This document shows, piece after piece, positions 47,219 to 59,479 of a DNA stretch of 64,000 bases (position 1 is the stretch's first letter; the number at the start of each line of letters is the position of its first letter). Location: assembly GCA_034670405.1 (NCBI GenBank), contig JAXDDX010000163.1, positions 372,001-436,000 on the forward strand, read 5' to 3'. The translations under genes and the position numbers were made by a program. This DNA is from Hoplostethus atlanticus. Lineage: Eukaryota > Chordata > Actinopteri > Trachichthyiformes > Trachichthyidae. Below the pieces are notes generated by a model. It saw only the letters and a program-made list of their open reading frames with translations. It did no database searches and was not told the DNA's origin.

Positions 47219-49089
47219 CTCATTAGGACTGGCTAGGAATATGATTTGATGGTATATGTACAATATGTTTATAGACAGATAGTTGGACAAATACAGCAGA
47301 TTATTGTAGTGGCTACAATGGAGGCACATTTAAAACCCAGCTAGGAGAGAGGATGCAAGTGTCTCTGCTGTCAGAGACGAGAGTTGTGTGCTTCTTTAAT
47401 AATTCCTATTATCTCCAATTATCAAAAGCACTAACTGAGAAGGATCAGTGTGTTAATTGATTGAAGAGTCGTAATGTGGCGGAAAAAATACAACTCCGCG
47501 TGGCAGATGACAGATGATAGGCAACTTAATTGCAGGGCAAATCCTGCAGTCAGCGTTGGAGGGATACTGCAGTTGGATTTTTACTCATTTTATTGAAATT
47601 TAACTTTTGAAAGTACTTGCAATGGGATGTTTAAGGGTTTGTTCAGCCTTATTTGAATGTAAGGATTTTATAGGCATGCATTATATCTTGTAAACACCGT
47701 GCCAGCGCCCACTTTAAGCACTGTACTGTATAACTAACAGTTTCCGTTCTCACACTTCATCATCAATTAAGCAATTATTATTGAAAAATGAACATTTTCT
47801 GGCTGCCGGAGCTATAAATGATCCTACATTGCTTAATACCATAAGCTCCATTAGCTTGATATGGTGAGAGGCAATGCAACGTGCAGTCCAAGTCTGGTAG
47901 AATAAAACATGCATCCAAAGATGGGAAAATACTTTATCTTACAAAGCAAATGTATTGATGTTGTTGTTTAAGCCTTTACCATTGTGTGATGTTACATGGC
48001 TTGGGATAGGTACATTTTCAGTGAGCATTTCGTTGCTGTCAGGTGAAAACCTCATAACTAATTACATGGATTACAGGATTACATGCTCCTCTATGGGTTG
48101 AGAAAATTCTAAAACACTTGGGTTTGTGAAACTTTTTTGAAAACCAATGAGATAAACTAAAAAATGCAAGGTTGTCAAGCTAAAAACAAAGCTGTTTTTC
48201 TTAGTTCCTGACAAGTTGATAATTTCGAGATATGATACAATTTGCTCTGTCTTTCTCTCTGTAAAATGGTAGAAAGGGATGTTGCTCCCGCTTTGCAACA
48301 AGGGATGAACATGCTCTTTGTGAAGAAAAGCTAATGATGTCAAAGTAGATGGCCACCTTTGTTACTCCTGATCCATAATCTGTTATTGAATTCATGTCAC
48401 AGTTTGAGGTATTGAGCTCTCTGTGTTTCTGTCTTGGACCTGCCCTAGACTGTATATTATCTCAGCTTCCCAAGTGTTTATAAAGCCACAGCTTAAGGGT
48501 CTGGAACTGACACATACTATAGCAATTAACCTTGAGACACAATAGGTCGTGTTGGCCATAGCCTATTATTAACAGGCGTGTGGGTGATGTTTTTGTGTGT
48601 ATGGACTATGCACATATGTGTGTGAATGTACATGTACATGCAGGCTGATGTCAGATGCACAAACTTTAAGGGAATTATTGCTAGAAGAAGATGTTTGAAA
48701 ACAACGTGGAATTAAGTTAATATTATTTCGTTATGATGTATCATGTAGATGTTTCTTAAAGTTAAGTTTGTATGAATTTTAGTATTGGACTATATCTAAA
48801 ATGTTGAATCAAGCAAGACGGTTAATTTTTTGAGGCTCTTTGAATGGACTGTCATCATTAAAAAAAAACACTTAACCTCACAAAAACCTGTGCAGGTACG
48901 ACACTAAAAAGCTCATGAGTTGTGCAATGTTGTGCCATGGTATCTAATGGGTCTTGGTCCAATATTCTTATGGGATCACATGAGATATTGCCAAGTAACC
49001 TTGGACCGAGAAAGGGCTGGGGAGGGGTTGGTGATGGCAAATAGGAGTATTAATCACAAGACAACCTCACCACCACAGCACTATACCCA

Positions 49090-49113
49090 AACACACACAC
49101 ACACACACACACA
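49090..49113. repeat. (AC)n microsatellite
   Basis: Uninterrupted AC tract. Confidence 0.93.
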
Positions 49114-50602
49114 GACATCGTCTAACAGGAATCTTCAGCCACATACATATCCATGAAACTCCTGCCAGACAGAACCAATCATTCTTGCTGAGGCAATGAG
49201 ATCCCTGATGAGCAGCATCAATAGTAATCATAGAATTTACTGTGACGGTGATGGATTTATATGCCTTTTTGCCCTCATTACAGGCTAGTCTGATACCTTA
49301 TCTAAACTCCAAGACCAGGAAGGATGGCGTGGCCTTGTGATACAGTGCTGGGTGGATTACTTAGAAAATGTAATAGGTTGCTTACAGATGTCTATAAAAA
49401 ATATCACTCTCTGATTACGGAAATATGAAAGTAATCCACAGCTGGTTACTTCTTGGAGTACATTTGCTTCACTATTAAGTAAGAATGTGTGTTTTTATTT
49501 ATCCATATACCAAATACAGTTTGTTTGATCGTGTCTGTTTCACAGTCGGACCAAATACAGACTCGTTTTCATTCATGTTTCATATTGATTGTCAGTTGCA
49601 CTTTTCTGATGCAATATTGCTAATTATCAATAGCAGCAACACATTCCCAGGCTGCTATTCCAATATAAAGCAGATGTTTTGATATTATCTGACAGACTTG
49701 ATTTAACTGAGTATTATTTTAACCCATTATTTTACTTAGTGATGGTCTGGCATTCTCACTTGCCTTCAACTCCTTGTCAATTTATGATTTTATTTCTCCA
49801 TTCTTCTCTTCTAACAAGATGATAACCATGACATTTCCATTTAATTTCAAGATTTTTTTCCCACTCATCACGCCCTCTTCACTCTAAACCTGCTAAATGC
49901 TCTTCATTGGCAAGAAACGTGACCTTTCAACACTCTCCTACAGTGCTGATGCGCAGCTGAAATTATAGTACATACCCTGTTTGTTTGAAGAAAGGTAACA
50001 TTTGCCATATCTTTTTAGGCTAATTGATTTGTCATTTCTGCAGGGGTAGGACACACAACATTCTTTCTAGTGCTTGCCTTCCTCCAATGGCCGCCATTAT
50101 GTTCTGTGATTGACCACTTCACATTCACCATCTGCAACCTTGCAAGCCAGTCTATTCAGTAGTAATGGTGGAAAGGTCATGCTATTCTTGAACTATGCCC
50201 ATTGTACACTGATTTGACAAATGTGCAATTGTACTGTTTGTTTTCTTTTGTGGGATGATTCATCAGTAGTTTAACAAGATGTGAGCTGGACAGTGTTGAA
50301 GAGAGAAAACCACGTATAAGTGCAATTTGTTAGGATTGTGGGTAAAATCACTGAGCATAGAATAACCAATAACACATCTAGCAGTTTCATCTCCAAATAT
50401 ACATTAAGACGTGGAGAAAATAAAAAATGAAGAACAAATATCTTTTGTCAAATACCCTCTAACATAAATATCACAGTTGTGTCCACCAGTAAATGTAGAT
50501 TTCACACTACTTGACTGCACATTGAGACCTTTACCAGGTCATGGAAGAATGGACAGGGTTTATGAAGGTTAGGCCAAGCTGTCGGGTAAACAAACACGAC
50601 CA

Positions 50603-50603
<1 letters not shown>

Positions 50604-50639
<36 letters not shown>

Positions 50640-50644
50640 TGTGT
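50604..50644. repeat. (GT)n microsatellite
   Basis: GT tract with one GGGT interruption near its end. Confidence 0.93.
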
Positions 50645-51036
50645 CAAGGTTATTGTGACCAGGCACAGGGAGGGAGACATTAAAATATCCAAATGACATG
50701 CTCAGCCAGACTTAGAATAAGAACATCATGGTGAAAACACTAGCCTAATTTGTCATTTTGTTTATTTATTTATTTTTTGATTACACTTGCTATGAAGAGC
50801 CAAAGAACATAACCAGCTATCCCCCTGCTGTGTTGGAAAACCTATCTAGGTAACATACACTGCCAACACACACCCTTGTTATTATGCTGAAAACATAAAC
50901 CCCCTTTTACTGCCCACCAAATCTTTCGGTCCCACTTTATATCCCTCCATTCTCTATGTACCTCACACTAGTTTCTCTCTCTCCTCATGCAGAGGTCATG
51001 TGTGAGTACATACCACATTCTACTTAAGCATGCACG

Positions 51037-51038
<2 letters not shown>

Positions 51039-51077
<39 letters not shown>
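51039..51077. repeat. (CA)n microsatellite
   Basis: 39 bp uninterrupted. Confidence 0.95.
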
Positions 51078-51081
<4 letters not shown>

Positions 51082-51362
51082 GCCCCAGTGGAGACCAGAA
51101 GAGTCATTAGTGATAAACATGCAGTAATCATTACTAGTGGACATATTTTTAGACTCTAATTAAACACTGGTCCTGCTGAGAGAGCACAGCATGTCACGCA
51201 CCCCTCAATGACTGAGATACGTGACTCAAGTGGTCTCTGGGTCTCTGGAACTATCTTTCACTCTGCTTGTTTTTTTGTTTTTTTTTCACTGTCCAAAACA
51301 AGCAGGATGGTATGCCAAATTTTTCCAAGATCAAAACAAAATTGGGTGGTGTCTCAGTGCAT

Positions 51363-51388
51363 TGTGTGTGTGTGTGTGTGTGTGTGTT
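51363..51388. repeat. (GT)n microsatellite
   Basis: Uninterrupted GT tract. Confidence 0.93.
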
Positions 51389-52017
51389 TGCCTGTTTTTT
51401 GCTTGACTGATTTTCAAAACAATTCATGCTACAGACACAGAAATGCAGTCTCTTGCAGCGTTTGTTTGCATGACATTTGTCAAGTGTCTGACCGGACATG
51501 CCACACCATCACATGTTCTGTGCGGGGCGGCCCCCAGGGAGAATCAAACCCCCAACCCTGTTCTCCCCAAATAAGCTATGGGTGCTTTCATGGAAAACGT
51601 ATAGCTTTTTTGATGGTGGGCGTGTCTTGATGCAGAAGCAGATTATTGAGCGGTAGAGAGAATCGTAGTTTGTTTCTGAAGATAAAACAGATGAAGGACT
51701 AAGAGGATGAAACATGGGTAAATAAAAAAAACAAAAAACAGTGAGGCATAGACATAAGAAATTGACAGAGGAAAAAAAGGTGTTAAAGAAATAAATGAGA
51801 GAGGCAGAGAGTGCGTGAGTGAGTGAGAGAGTTTATTAAGGAGGTTGTTATAAACTGTCTTGCTGTTGTTTCCAAGGGAACAGCGGCTATGTGTGTGGAG
51901 GTTGCTGTAACCCCTGAATTCTCAGGCATTACTTTTGGCTATGGGCTGAAATTGGCTGGGATATAACAGGATAACATCTAATCTCTTCAATTAGATCCAC
52001 CAGGGGGCTTCCCACTA

Positions 52018-52021
52018 TGTG

Positions 52022-52055
<34 letters not shown>
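52018..52055. repeat. (GT)n microsatellite, one GC unit
   Basis: GT tract with a single GC unit and one TA. Confidence 0.93.
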
Positions 52056-52060
<5 letters not shown>

Positions 52061-52269
52061 AATTGCCTGTTCCCATGCAATGAGCAGGCTATCATTTTGT
52101 CTCAGGCATATATTGTACAGTATTGCAATGCATTATATAATACAATGCCAGCAAAGAATGCATATTACGGTGTTAGACTACGCTCTTTACACGACGGCTC
52201 TCCACTCCCCATCCCATATGTAAGCCTTTTAATGTCTCGCTCTTTCTTTCCAGCAGCCATCTAAGTACA

Positions 52270-52296
52270 TACTCTTTATACTCTTTATACTCTTTA
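52270..52296 (+). repeat. 9-bp tandem repeat, three copies
   Basis: TACTCTTTA three times without change. Confidence 0.93.
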
Positions 52297-52458
52297 CGTT
52301 AGCATGCATTATGTATAATTATCTATGCTCAGCACTCTTCAAAGTGCCGTACTTCAACAGATTTTGAGTCTTCTCATTCTCTCTTCGCTCTCTTTCCCAT
52401 CTTTCCTCAGGGCACAAAATGTGTTCCTCTCATCTCTTGTGAGGCATAAAGCATGTGC

Positions 52459-52464
52459 TCTCTC

Positions 52465-52523
<59 letters not shown>

Positions 52524-52531
52524 GTCTGTCT
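52459..52531 (+). repeat. (CT)n/(CTGT)n microsatellite
   Basis: CT units with CTGTCTGT interruptions. Confidence 0.93.
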
Positions 52532-53564
52532 GTTGCTCTCCCACTCTCTCTGCTACCCCCTACCTTTTTCTCGCACACTATGTGCTGTGATTTGTGATAA
52601 GCCGTTGCCGTTTAACGGCTGTACAGTCATTATGTTGAGAGCAGAATTTTAGTATATAGTATAGTAAGATAAAAACAAACACTTTTCTTTCAAACACTCT
52701 CAAGCTTTGTGGCATTCATACCATGTACATCACACCGAAGTTTAAATACTGAATTAGTATTTGTAACTTTAACTTTGAGCCACTACATATGTTTAAGTCA
52801 TATGATGTTGAAATGAGACAAGAACCATTTTTAGAGCTGTAATGTTTTGTGATGACCTGTGTTATGGAAAACAATAATGCAAGTGTGCTTATAATATGCT
52901 TGAAGTATAAACTGCAATAAAATATATGCATAAGTATAGTCACGACCAGTGGAAAACTACTGAGCTGAGAGGAGTATATGTTTCCTCTTTTCCCATGATC
53001 ATTAGCTGGAAGTTTATTACAATTGTTATTGTTGTACTGCATTGTTATGAAAGACGGTTTTGTTGGAAATGTCAAGGACACAAGCAGTTCCTGGGAGCGC
53101 AGGACGAGTCATAGGGAGTTAGAGCAGGATGTTCTAACTTTGATAGAAAGTACTTATTTTCTGCCAGGTGTCTGTGCACTGTTTGATTCCTTTGTCTTCA
53201 TTAAACTGCCTTGAACTGTGAAAGAAATAGTTTTAGTCATGTGGCTTAGCATGACTCAGCATATTAGAAAGGTATATAAAGCTTGACTGATGTAACCTGC
53301 TCTTGCTCTCTACCCGGAACAACCCTCTTGGTTGCAAAAGGTATTGTGACCACTTATAACTATTTCTCTTTTTGTTTTATTAAATATTCTTGAGACATAT
53401 ATTGTGTTATAGCTTTATTGAGCTGTTCTCACCAACTAGACAAAGTGCAATTGACTTTAAATTGCCACGACTCCTGTCAAAGCTGCAGTCTGTAATTGAG
53501 AGTGATATGTTGTGTAGGAACAGCCTATGTTTTTGGCCCAATAACATGTTAGAGGTCTGCTTCT

Positions 53565-53850
53565 GATGAAACTTGGAGGGATGATGCATTACACTGATTG
53601 GACTAATGGGGGCAGTATAATTAAATATAAAAACTCTTAACTCAAAGGTGGTATCTCAGACACCACTGGTGTGATTTGCTCGAAGGGATGATGCATTTTG
53701 GCACCGTGTCTTTTAAAACATTGCATTGATTGGCCTGATGCTATATTTAATGGTCAAAATTTCAAACTTTAAAAGGCGATAGCTACACCACCGGTATTTT
53801 GATGAAATATGTAGGGATGCATCTTTTTATTGATTGGCCCAAGGGGTGCC
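53565..53850 (+). repeat. Degenerate long-period tandem repeat, about 2.5 units
   Basis: The word GGGATG(ATG)CAT recurs at 53578, 53685 and 53814 (spacings 107 and 129). Each is preceded by a TGAT-rich word (TGATGAAACTTGGA, TGATTTGCTCGAA, TGATGAAATATGTA) and followed 15-45 bases later by GATTGG(A/C)C. The intervening TATATTTAA-like and CTCAAAGGTGGTATCTC-like words are also partly shared. It looks like an interspersed repeat with internal tandem structure. No coding frame is conserved between units. Confidence 0.65.
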
Positions 53851-53967
53851 TGTGTCATGTGTGGGGGATGACATGTTTGGTCTTTGGCTTGACATTAGAC
53901 ATTTTGAGCAAACTGCCCATTATTGGTGAATGTATGTTCAAATTACAGGAGACCAACCTATATGTTT

Positions 53968-54215
53968 GAGATGACTTGTGACCCCGAGGTCACCAGTTCA
54001 AATACTGAAAAATTTGGTAAGGGAAAGTGAATGAGACTACCATCAAGGTGCCTTTTAGCGAGACACATAACCTCCAATTACTGCAGTGGAGATGCTTAGT
54101 AGGTGTGGCTGTACTGGGCAGCTTCCAGGTTTGATTCGTGTAACGGTGTGAGTGTGAAGCAGGGTGTCACTGGAAAAGAGCATGCATGCTGAGTCAACCT
54201 TGCCTGAATCAATAG
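53968..54215 (+). mobile_element. tRNA-derived SINE
   Basis: The head includes CCCCGAGGTCACCAGTTCAAAT (B-box-like GTTCAAAT at about 53996-54003). The body includes ATCAAGGTGCCTTTTAGCGA, GTAGGTGTGGCTGTACTGGGC, GCAGCTTCCAGGT and GTGTGAAGCAGGGTGTCACTGG (each quoted in part), and the end is CCTGAATCAATA. Sequence resembling part of its 3' half recurs at about 58890-58992. Confidence 0.75.
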
Positions 54216-54879
54216 CAGTCAAAAGAAATTGCAGGACAGTTGTTAAAGCTTTGCACTGGACCACCTTTATTCGGCTGGATAAAATTAAAATGTCATCAGT
54301 TTAAATGTTGGCAGACTGGGAGGTAGGTTAGAGGTGAAAGTTAATTCTCACATAAATAGGGGTGGCAGTATAAGTCAGGAAAAGGTTGAAGGTTGAAAGA
54401 CCGAGAAGGGGAGAGAATGAGAAGTAGAAGGAGTGAGGGGATGGGGGGAGAGAAGGGGGGGATAGAGAAGGATGGGAAAGTGGGAATATGTTCATTTTTA
54501 CCGGGAGCAGTTTCTTATGACTGACAGGAGTGGCGTGGCGTAATGAAGAAGTGATGGTGCCGGCAATGGTGATTGAAGTGATGGTGATTGAATTCTTACC
54601 CAGCACTGCACTAGCTGACAGCTGACATAATGGCAAACATGCACAGTTGTGCCGGGGCGCACACACGCAGACACACACAGTGCAGAGACATGGTGTAATG
54701 CCCTCAGGTTATTTTCTGATAAACTAACATTGTTTCATGAAGATTATAAATAATAGGAATAATTCGTTTATTGGTTTATCTTTTTTTTGCAACAGCAGGA
54801 CAAGCCAAATGTGCAGTGTCACGATATAATCCCCCTCTGTTTCTCCCGAAAATGTCTAAAATGAAGTAGACAAAAAAAA

Positions 54880-54881
<2 letters not shown>

Positions 54882-54910
<29 letters not shown>
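54882..54910. repeat. (CA)n microsatellite
   Basis: Uninterrupted CA tract, followed by two TTACACAC units. Confidence 0.93.
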
Positions 54911-54912
<2 letters not shown>

Positions 54913-55078
54913 ACACACTTACACACACACTGAAAGCAATCACCTCAAGAATGAGGTAATCAATCATTAGGTATAATCTGATGGTTTCCCCCCCATACAT
55001 CCCAAGTAGTTGTCTGGGGGCCTTTGATTGCCATACATCCTAACAGTAGTGCAATTTTCAGTATACAGATAACACGAC

Positions 55079-55081
<3 letters not shown>

Positions 55082-55114
<33 letters not shown>
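55082..55114. repeat. (CA)n microsatellite
   Basis: Uninterrupted CA tract. Confidence 0.95.
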
Positions 55115-55116
<2 letters not shown>

Positions 55117-55365
55117 ACACATATACATGTACACATACAAGTAGACGAGCAAACACACATGGCATTAGCAGTGGGCAGGTTTCTTAGTAAAGGGCACAGT
55201 CCTACAGCAAGGACAAAGGCAGTTGTTTCTAACTGATATGTAGGCAATATGCTCCCACTCCTCATTTCAACAGCAGTGATTTAGTGATAGTCTGTCAGTG
55301 AAACGGTTATCTGAATTACATTATGAATGGTGAAACACCAGCATAGCATCTATATTTGTATCCAC

Positions 55366-55403
55366 TACTCTCAGATGCCCTTAGAGTACTCTCAGATGCC
55401 CTT
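55366..55403 (+). repeat. 21-bp tandem duplication
   Basis: TACTCTCAGATGCCCTT occurs twice, separated by AGAG. Confidence 0.93.
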
Positions 55404-56746
55404 CTCTTTGTCTCTGATATGTCTCTGCAAGCTGCTTTCCAGATGCCTCAATGTCATTCAAAAGCAATCGGCTCATCAAAACATTATTTTTTGGGGCCCA
55501 TGAGCAAAAATGTAGTTCATCTAAATGTCTACACAGTTTCTTGAGAAACACTGGAACAATTTTATCACCTCACGTGCATGTTATTACCAAGAGGAAGCTG
55601 CACCAGGGAATCTCGTTGTGCAAATGTGTCTCAGGCTATCGATGAAGAATTACTGTATTGAACTGGATTTTTCATCATCTGAATTCCAATCTGTTGGGAG
55701 ATTCAAAATAATTTCAAACATCAAAACAGCACTAAAGCTGCTTTCAGTGTAGCTGATTGTCTTTCTCTCCTGATCCATTTCCTTTCTGTACTGTACATGC
55801 ATCCTTGTAAATGCTACACAACGTTTTCTTGCAGGCATCAATGAATGAATGAGAGCCAAAGTCAAAATTCTGGATAATCAGTCTTGGCAATTTGCCACGT
55901 GCAGACAATTTCTGTAAAAGTCCCATATTGACAAACGTGAGTACAAAAACCCTTACATTACCGGATCAAGCATGCATGACCTAAGCATTTAAAGTGTTGT
56001 TTTAGTTGTCAAGAAACATCTCCAAATTGGACTGATGCCAAAAAAAAAAAGAGAGCTCCCAATCATCCAGGCATGAGAAGAAATTTGTCAGCAGCTGTCA
56101 GGGATGGTTAAAGATGCAGTTAGTTAAAAAACAGCCTCCTTAGCACACAAGGGAAAATCCTAGATAATTAGCAAAATGAAATCCCTTGCCTTTTTCCAAA
56201 AAAATAAAAATAAATGATGACCACGACAAAATGACAGTCTGTCTGGGGGAGCGGTCATTAGTGGTGTGAACAAGCGAGATCTTCTACCTTTTTACTGGAA
56301 AAAAAAAGTTAATCTGTTCTGTATTCCATGTGTGAACAGTGCTCGCGTGTGCCTCCCTACATGCGCTACAATTGTCTAATCTCTCTCTAAAGATAGCCGG
56401 GGCCCGGGGAAGGAGACATCACCGCAACACTGTGCTAATTGGAGAACTGACTTACAGGGACAGGAGTGAAAGAAAAGAAAACGGGAGGGAGAAAGAGAGC
56501 TGTCACTCACCTCTATCTCAATCCCGGCTCCCACTATGCTTACCAGGAAATTAGTCATTTCAAAATCACAACATGTCAAAACAGATCAGTGTCACTCTGG
56601 CTTCAACGACAAAGATTAGGCGACGGTGTTTAAATGTCTTCTCATAATGACATTCATATGCTCAACGAGCAAAGAGAGAAAAATGTCACGGATTATGTTC
56701 CCTGTGTTGTGTCATTTTTTTTCTCCCCCTCTCCTAGGAATCGCCA

Positions 56747-56761
56747 CCCCCCCCCCCCCCC
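56747..56761 (+). repeat. Poly(C) run
   Basis: 15 consecutive C. Confidence 0.9.
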
Positions 56762-56902
56762 TTTCCTGTAAAAGTGGGCGACCTTTAAGTGAGACTTAAT
56801 CTCAGTTTGCCCGTCTGGCTGCTGGGCCTTAATCCACTGAGTTTCTTTATTCTTTCTACAGTCTCTTTATTCAACACTACCTGGACAAATCTTTCCTGCA
56901 TA

Positions 56903-56905
<3 letters not shown>

Positions 56906-56942
<37 letters not shown>
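56906..56942 (+). repeat. (CT)n microsatellite
   Basis: Uninterrupted CT tract. Confidence 0.95.
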
Positions 56943-56946
<4 letters not shown>

Positions 56947-57457
56947 AAAGACATAGACACACATGTAAACATTTACTTATTTTCGTTCTCTCCAGATTGA
57001 GAGACACTAATTTGCTCATATTGCTTAGGCTAATAGTCCAAATTACCCGTTTGTAGCGTCAGCACACTGGAGATAGTAATATAGGATGAACGAGAGAGCG
57101 AGAGGAACAGAGAGATAGAGAGAAGAGGATGGAGGTTGTATCCAGAGACTGTTATTTGTTTAGGACTAGTTACATGGTGGTGCCGGGGTGGAAGATGACA
57201 TTAAAGCAGGGGTAGAAGGGGGCAGAGAATAATTCTTATTTTCTCCATGACGCCATCTTTTTCAAGATGTGGAACATTCAAGGCCCGAGGGTTATGAAAC
57301 TCTCTCAACAAATAAATGATCAAGTAAGAACACGAAAACCACCACATTTGCAGTTACATGTTTTCTCTGTTGATGGAAGGGATAGGCAGAGACTCGGCTG
57401 GCGCTCCATGCTGCAGTACAGTTTACACCCATGGGAGGGTTAGGAGGATGTAAGGAG

Positions 57458-57493
57458 GCCTGTTGGCTCAGCAGTGCTGCCTGTTGGCTCAGC
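57458..57493 (+). repeat. 21-bp tandem duplication
   Basis: GCCTGTTGGCTCAGC at 57458-57472 is repeated at 57479-57493. Confidence 0.93.
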
Positions 57494-57537
57494 GAGGTTC
57501 TGTTGCTTTGGTACTGTAGAACAAATAGTCCTATCCC

Positions 57538-57539
<2 letters not shown>

Positions 57540-57588
<49 letters not shown>
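57540..57588. repeat. (GT)24 microsatellite
   Basis: 49 bp uninterrupted. Confidence 0.97.
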
Positions 57589-57747
57589 GGGAGAGCAGGT
57601 GGGTGAGCGGAGTCTCCTGTGAGTGTTGGGCTGTGAAACAGCTGTCCGAGACGATGACTCTGACGAAGATGGATGAGATGGCTACACAAGGAGCTGTCCA
57701 CTGGCCAGGGTACACACTGCCCCAGAGCAAGAAAACATTCTCTCTCT

Positions 57748-57767
57748 CACACACACACACACACACA
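57748..57767. repeat. (CA)n microsatellite
   Basis: Follows a short CT tract. Confidence 0.9.
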
Positions 57768-58031
57768 TTCACTTGCTCTCAGGTATAGCACTCCTTTACA
57801 TTTTCTTACACTTTCGTACAATAATATCAGCAGTAAACAAACTGTACCAGAAGTGCAGTGTGTAGCAGAAGGTCGCTGTGAAGCTCCAGTGTGTTGCTGT
57901 ATTGCTGAACTGGCAGGTAGAGAGAATGGCTGCTCTGAGATTAGCTAAATCTGAAAATCCTAATGCCATGCTTGTCTGTGCCAGCTGACACAGAACCAGA
58001 CTTTCACTGACACAAACACCATGCATACACT

Positions 58032-58059
<28 letters not shown>
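58032..58059. repeat. (CA)n microsatellite
   Basis: Uninterrupted CA tract. Confidence 0.95.
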
Positions 58060-58062
<3 letters not shown>

Positions 58063-58437
58063 GGCCTCTTACATGCTGTATTTCTTGACACAGATAAGAC
58101 ATTTATTGGATTTTGTAGGTTTCTCCTCTTTTCTTTGTCATCTACCAGGGTGTCATCCAGTGGTCATCACATATATGCATGCACACACGCACACACACAC
58201 ATGCAAGTGCACATACAGAGCCATTAATGGTATATACCTGAGGTCTGAGATTAGCGTTATTTCTGAGGAGGCCGTTATGAAGAGTGAAAGAACGAGGGCT
58301 TGTGGGCTCCGTTTCAGCTTCAGGGTCTGTTTCTTTGTTTGGATGGGATGCTGCAATATTGCCAGACATTAAGTCACAAGTGCAAAAGTGAGACTCGGGC
58401 CAGTAGTACACACCTTTTCTCACTCACACTCACTCAT

Positions 58438-58438
<1 letters not shown>

Positions 58439-58472
<34 letters not shown>
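58439..58472. repeat. (CA)n microsatellite
   Basis: Uninterrupted CA tract followed by CAAAAACACACAC. Confidence 0.95.
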
Positions 58473-58476
<4 letters not shown>

Positions 58477-58610
58477 CACACACAGACAGAGAGAGAGAAG
58501 CTGTCACTTGTCACTGCCAGTCACTTAGTCACAGAGGCGTGGACAGCCACCTTGTATAGAACACGTTTATATACAGAGAGAAGACAAGGAGAGAGGGGCA
58601 CGGGGTAGCA

Positions 58611-58632
58611 GAGAGAGAGAGAGAGAGAGAGA
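58611..58632 (+). repeat. (GA)n microsatellite
   Basis: Uninterrupted GA tract. Confidence 0.9.
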
Positions 58633-58889
58633 CACTGGGTTAGAGAAAAAAAAAAAACACAGCACGGGGCTAACAAATGCTAACAGGAGACTGGTGCCAA
58701 AAAACTCTCGCATGAGGTTTTGACTGTCCTAAGAGGTGGCTTGATTAGCAATCAGTAGGATAGGCTTGTAAAACTCCTTAAACTACTAACTTTCCCTGAA
58801 CAGTACTTAGAGCTTTACTTCTTTACTTTTTTTTTTTAATAACCCTTTCATTTTTATTTAAGATCTATAAAGTTGCAGCTGCTCTCGTG

Positions 58890-58992
58890 GAGCTGGTCAG
58901 TAGCCAACAGCAGAAGAACTACGGGTACGAACGTGAGGACGTGTGAATGTGAAGCAGAGTGTTGCTGGAATGAGTAAAGGTTAATAAAAGCT
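58890..58992 (+). mobile_element. SINE 3' fragment, likely same family as 53968-54215
   Basis: GTGTGAATGTGAAGCAGAGT followed by GTTGCTGGAATGAG parallels GTGTGAGTGTGAAGCAGGGT/GTCACTGGAAAAGAG in the earlier copy. It ends TTAATAAAAG. The head is absent or too diverged to see. Confidence 0.6.
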
Positions 58993-59479
58993 AGAAGGTA
59001 CCGCTGTTCTTCGCTGTGATCGATAAATAAACCAAAACACGAAAAAAAAAACAGCACACGGGGGGGGAAGGAAGAAATAAAGAACCATAAAGATCATCGT
59101 TATGTAACAAGATGTTCGGCGTCTCACATGGAAAAATGATCAGCCTCCACGACATGGGGATGTACCACATCACCTCAGTTACTGGAATATACTTTATTTT
59201 TCTTGTTCAAGATGTTTATTGTAAATATCACACAGTATTATGTTTCAGTGTAGCATGCATTGCTGTTTTAATGTGATATTAAGTTCACACTGCTTAAATA
59301 AGACCATTAGCCCACCCACTTTCTAAGCACTTCCCTTATAAACCACAATATTTCACAGATGAAGAGGCAGCTGCTTATAGTAGTCAGCTAAAATATTTAC
59401 TTATATGAGGAATTACATTAGTAATGCCTACTCTCTAATGAATTCACTCAGCAGCATAGCTAGGTAGGGACTGTCTTCC

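Larger units (their letters stand above)
46230..49080. other. Non-coding stretch, no gene seen
   Basis: Two very long GT-type tracts. 47395-47560 is a dense cluster of TAATTGATTG, TGACAGATGATAG and TTAATTGCAG words suggestive of a conserved enhancer. No exon is seen. Confidence 0.5.
49120..53560. other. Non-coding stretch, no gene seen
   Basis: Five dinucleotide tracts, a 9-bp tandem triplet (52270-52296) and otherwise unique AT-rich sequence. Confidence 0.5.
54250..56740. other. Non-coding stretch, no gene seen
   Basis: Purine-rich at 54390-54480, two CA tracts, and a 21-bp tandem duplication. No exon is supported. Confidence 0.5.
56765..58880. other. Non-coding stretch, no gene seen
   Basis: The densest microsatellite block of the window: CT, GT, CA, CA, CA and GA tracts within 1.8 kb. 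No exon is supported. Confidence 0.55.

Noticed and set aside
56376..56579. Minus-strand donor-like GTAAGC and GTGAGT near 56505-56545
   Set aside because: No acceptor upstream on minus and the open frame has no recognisable content.
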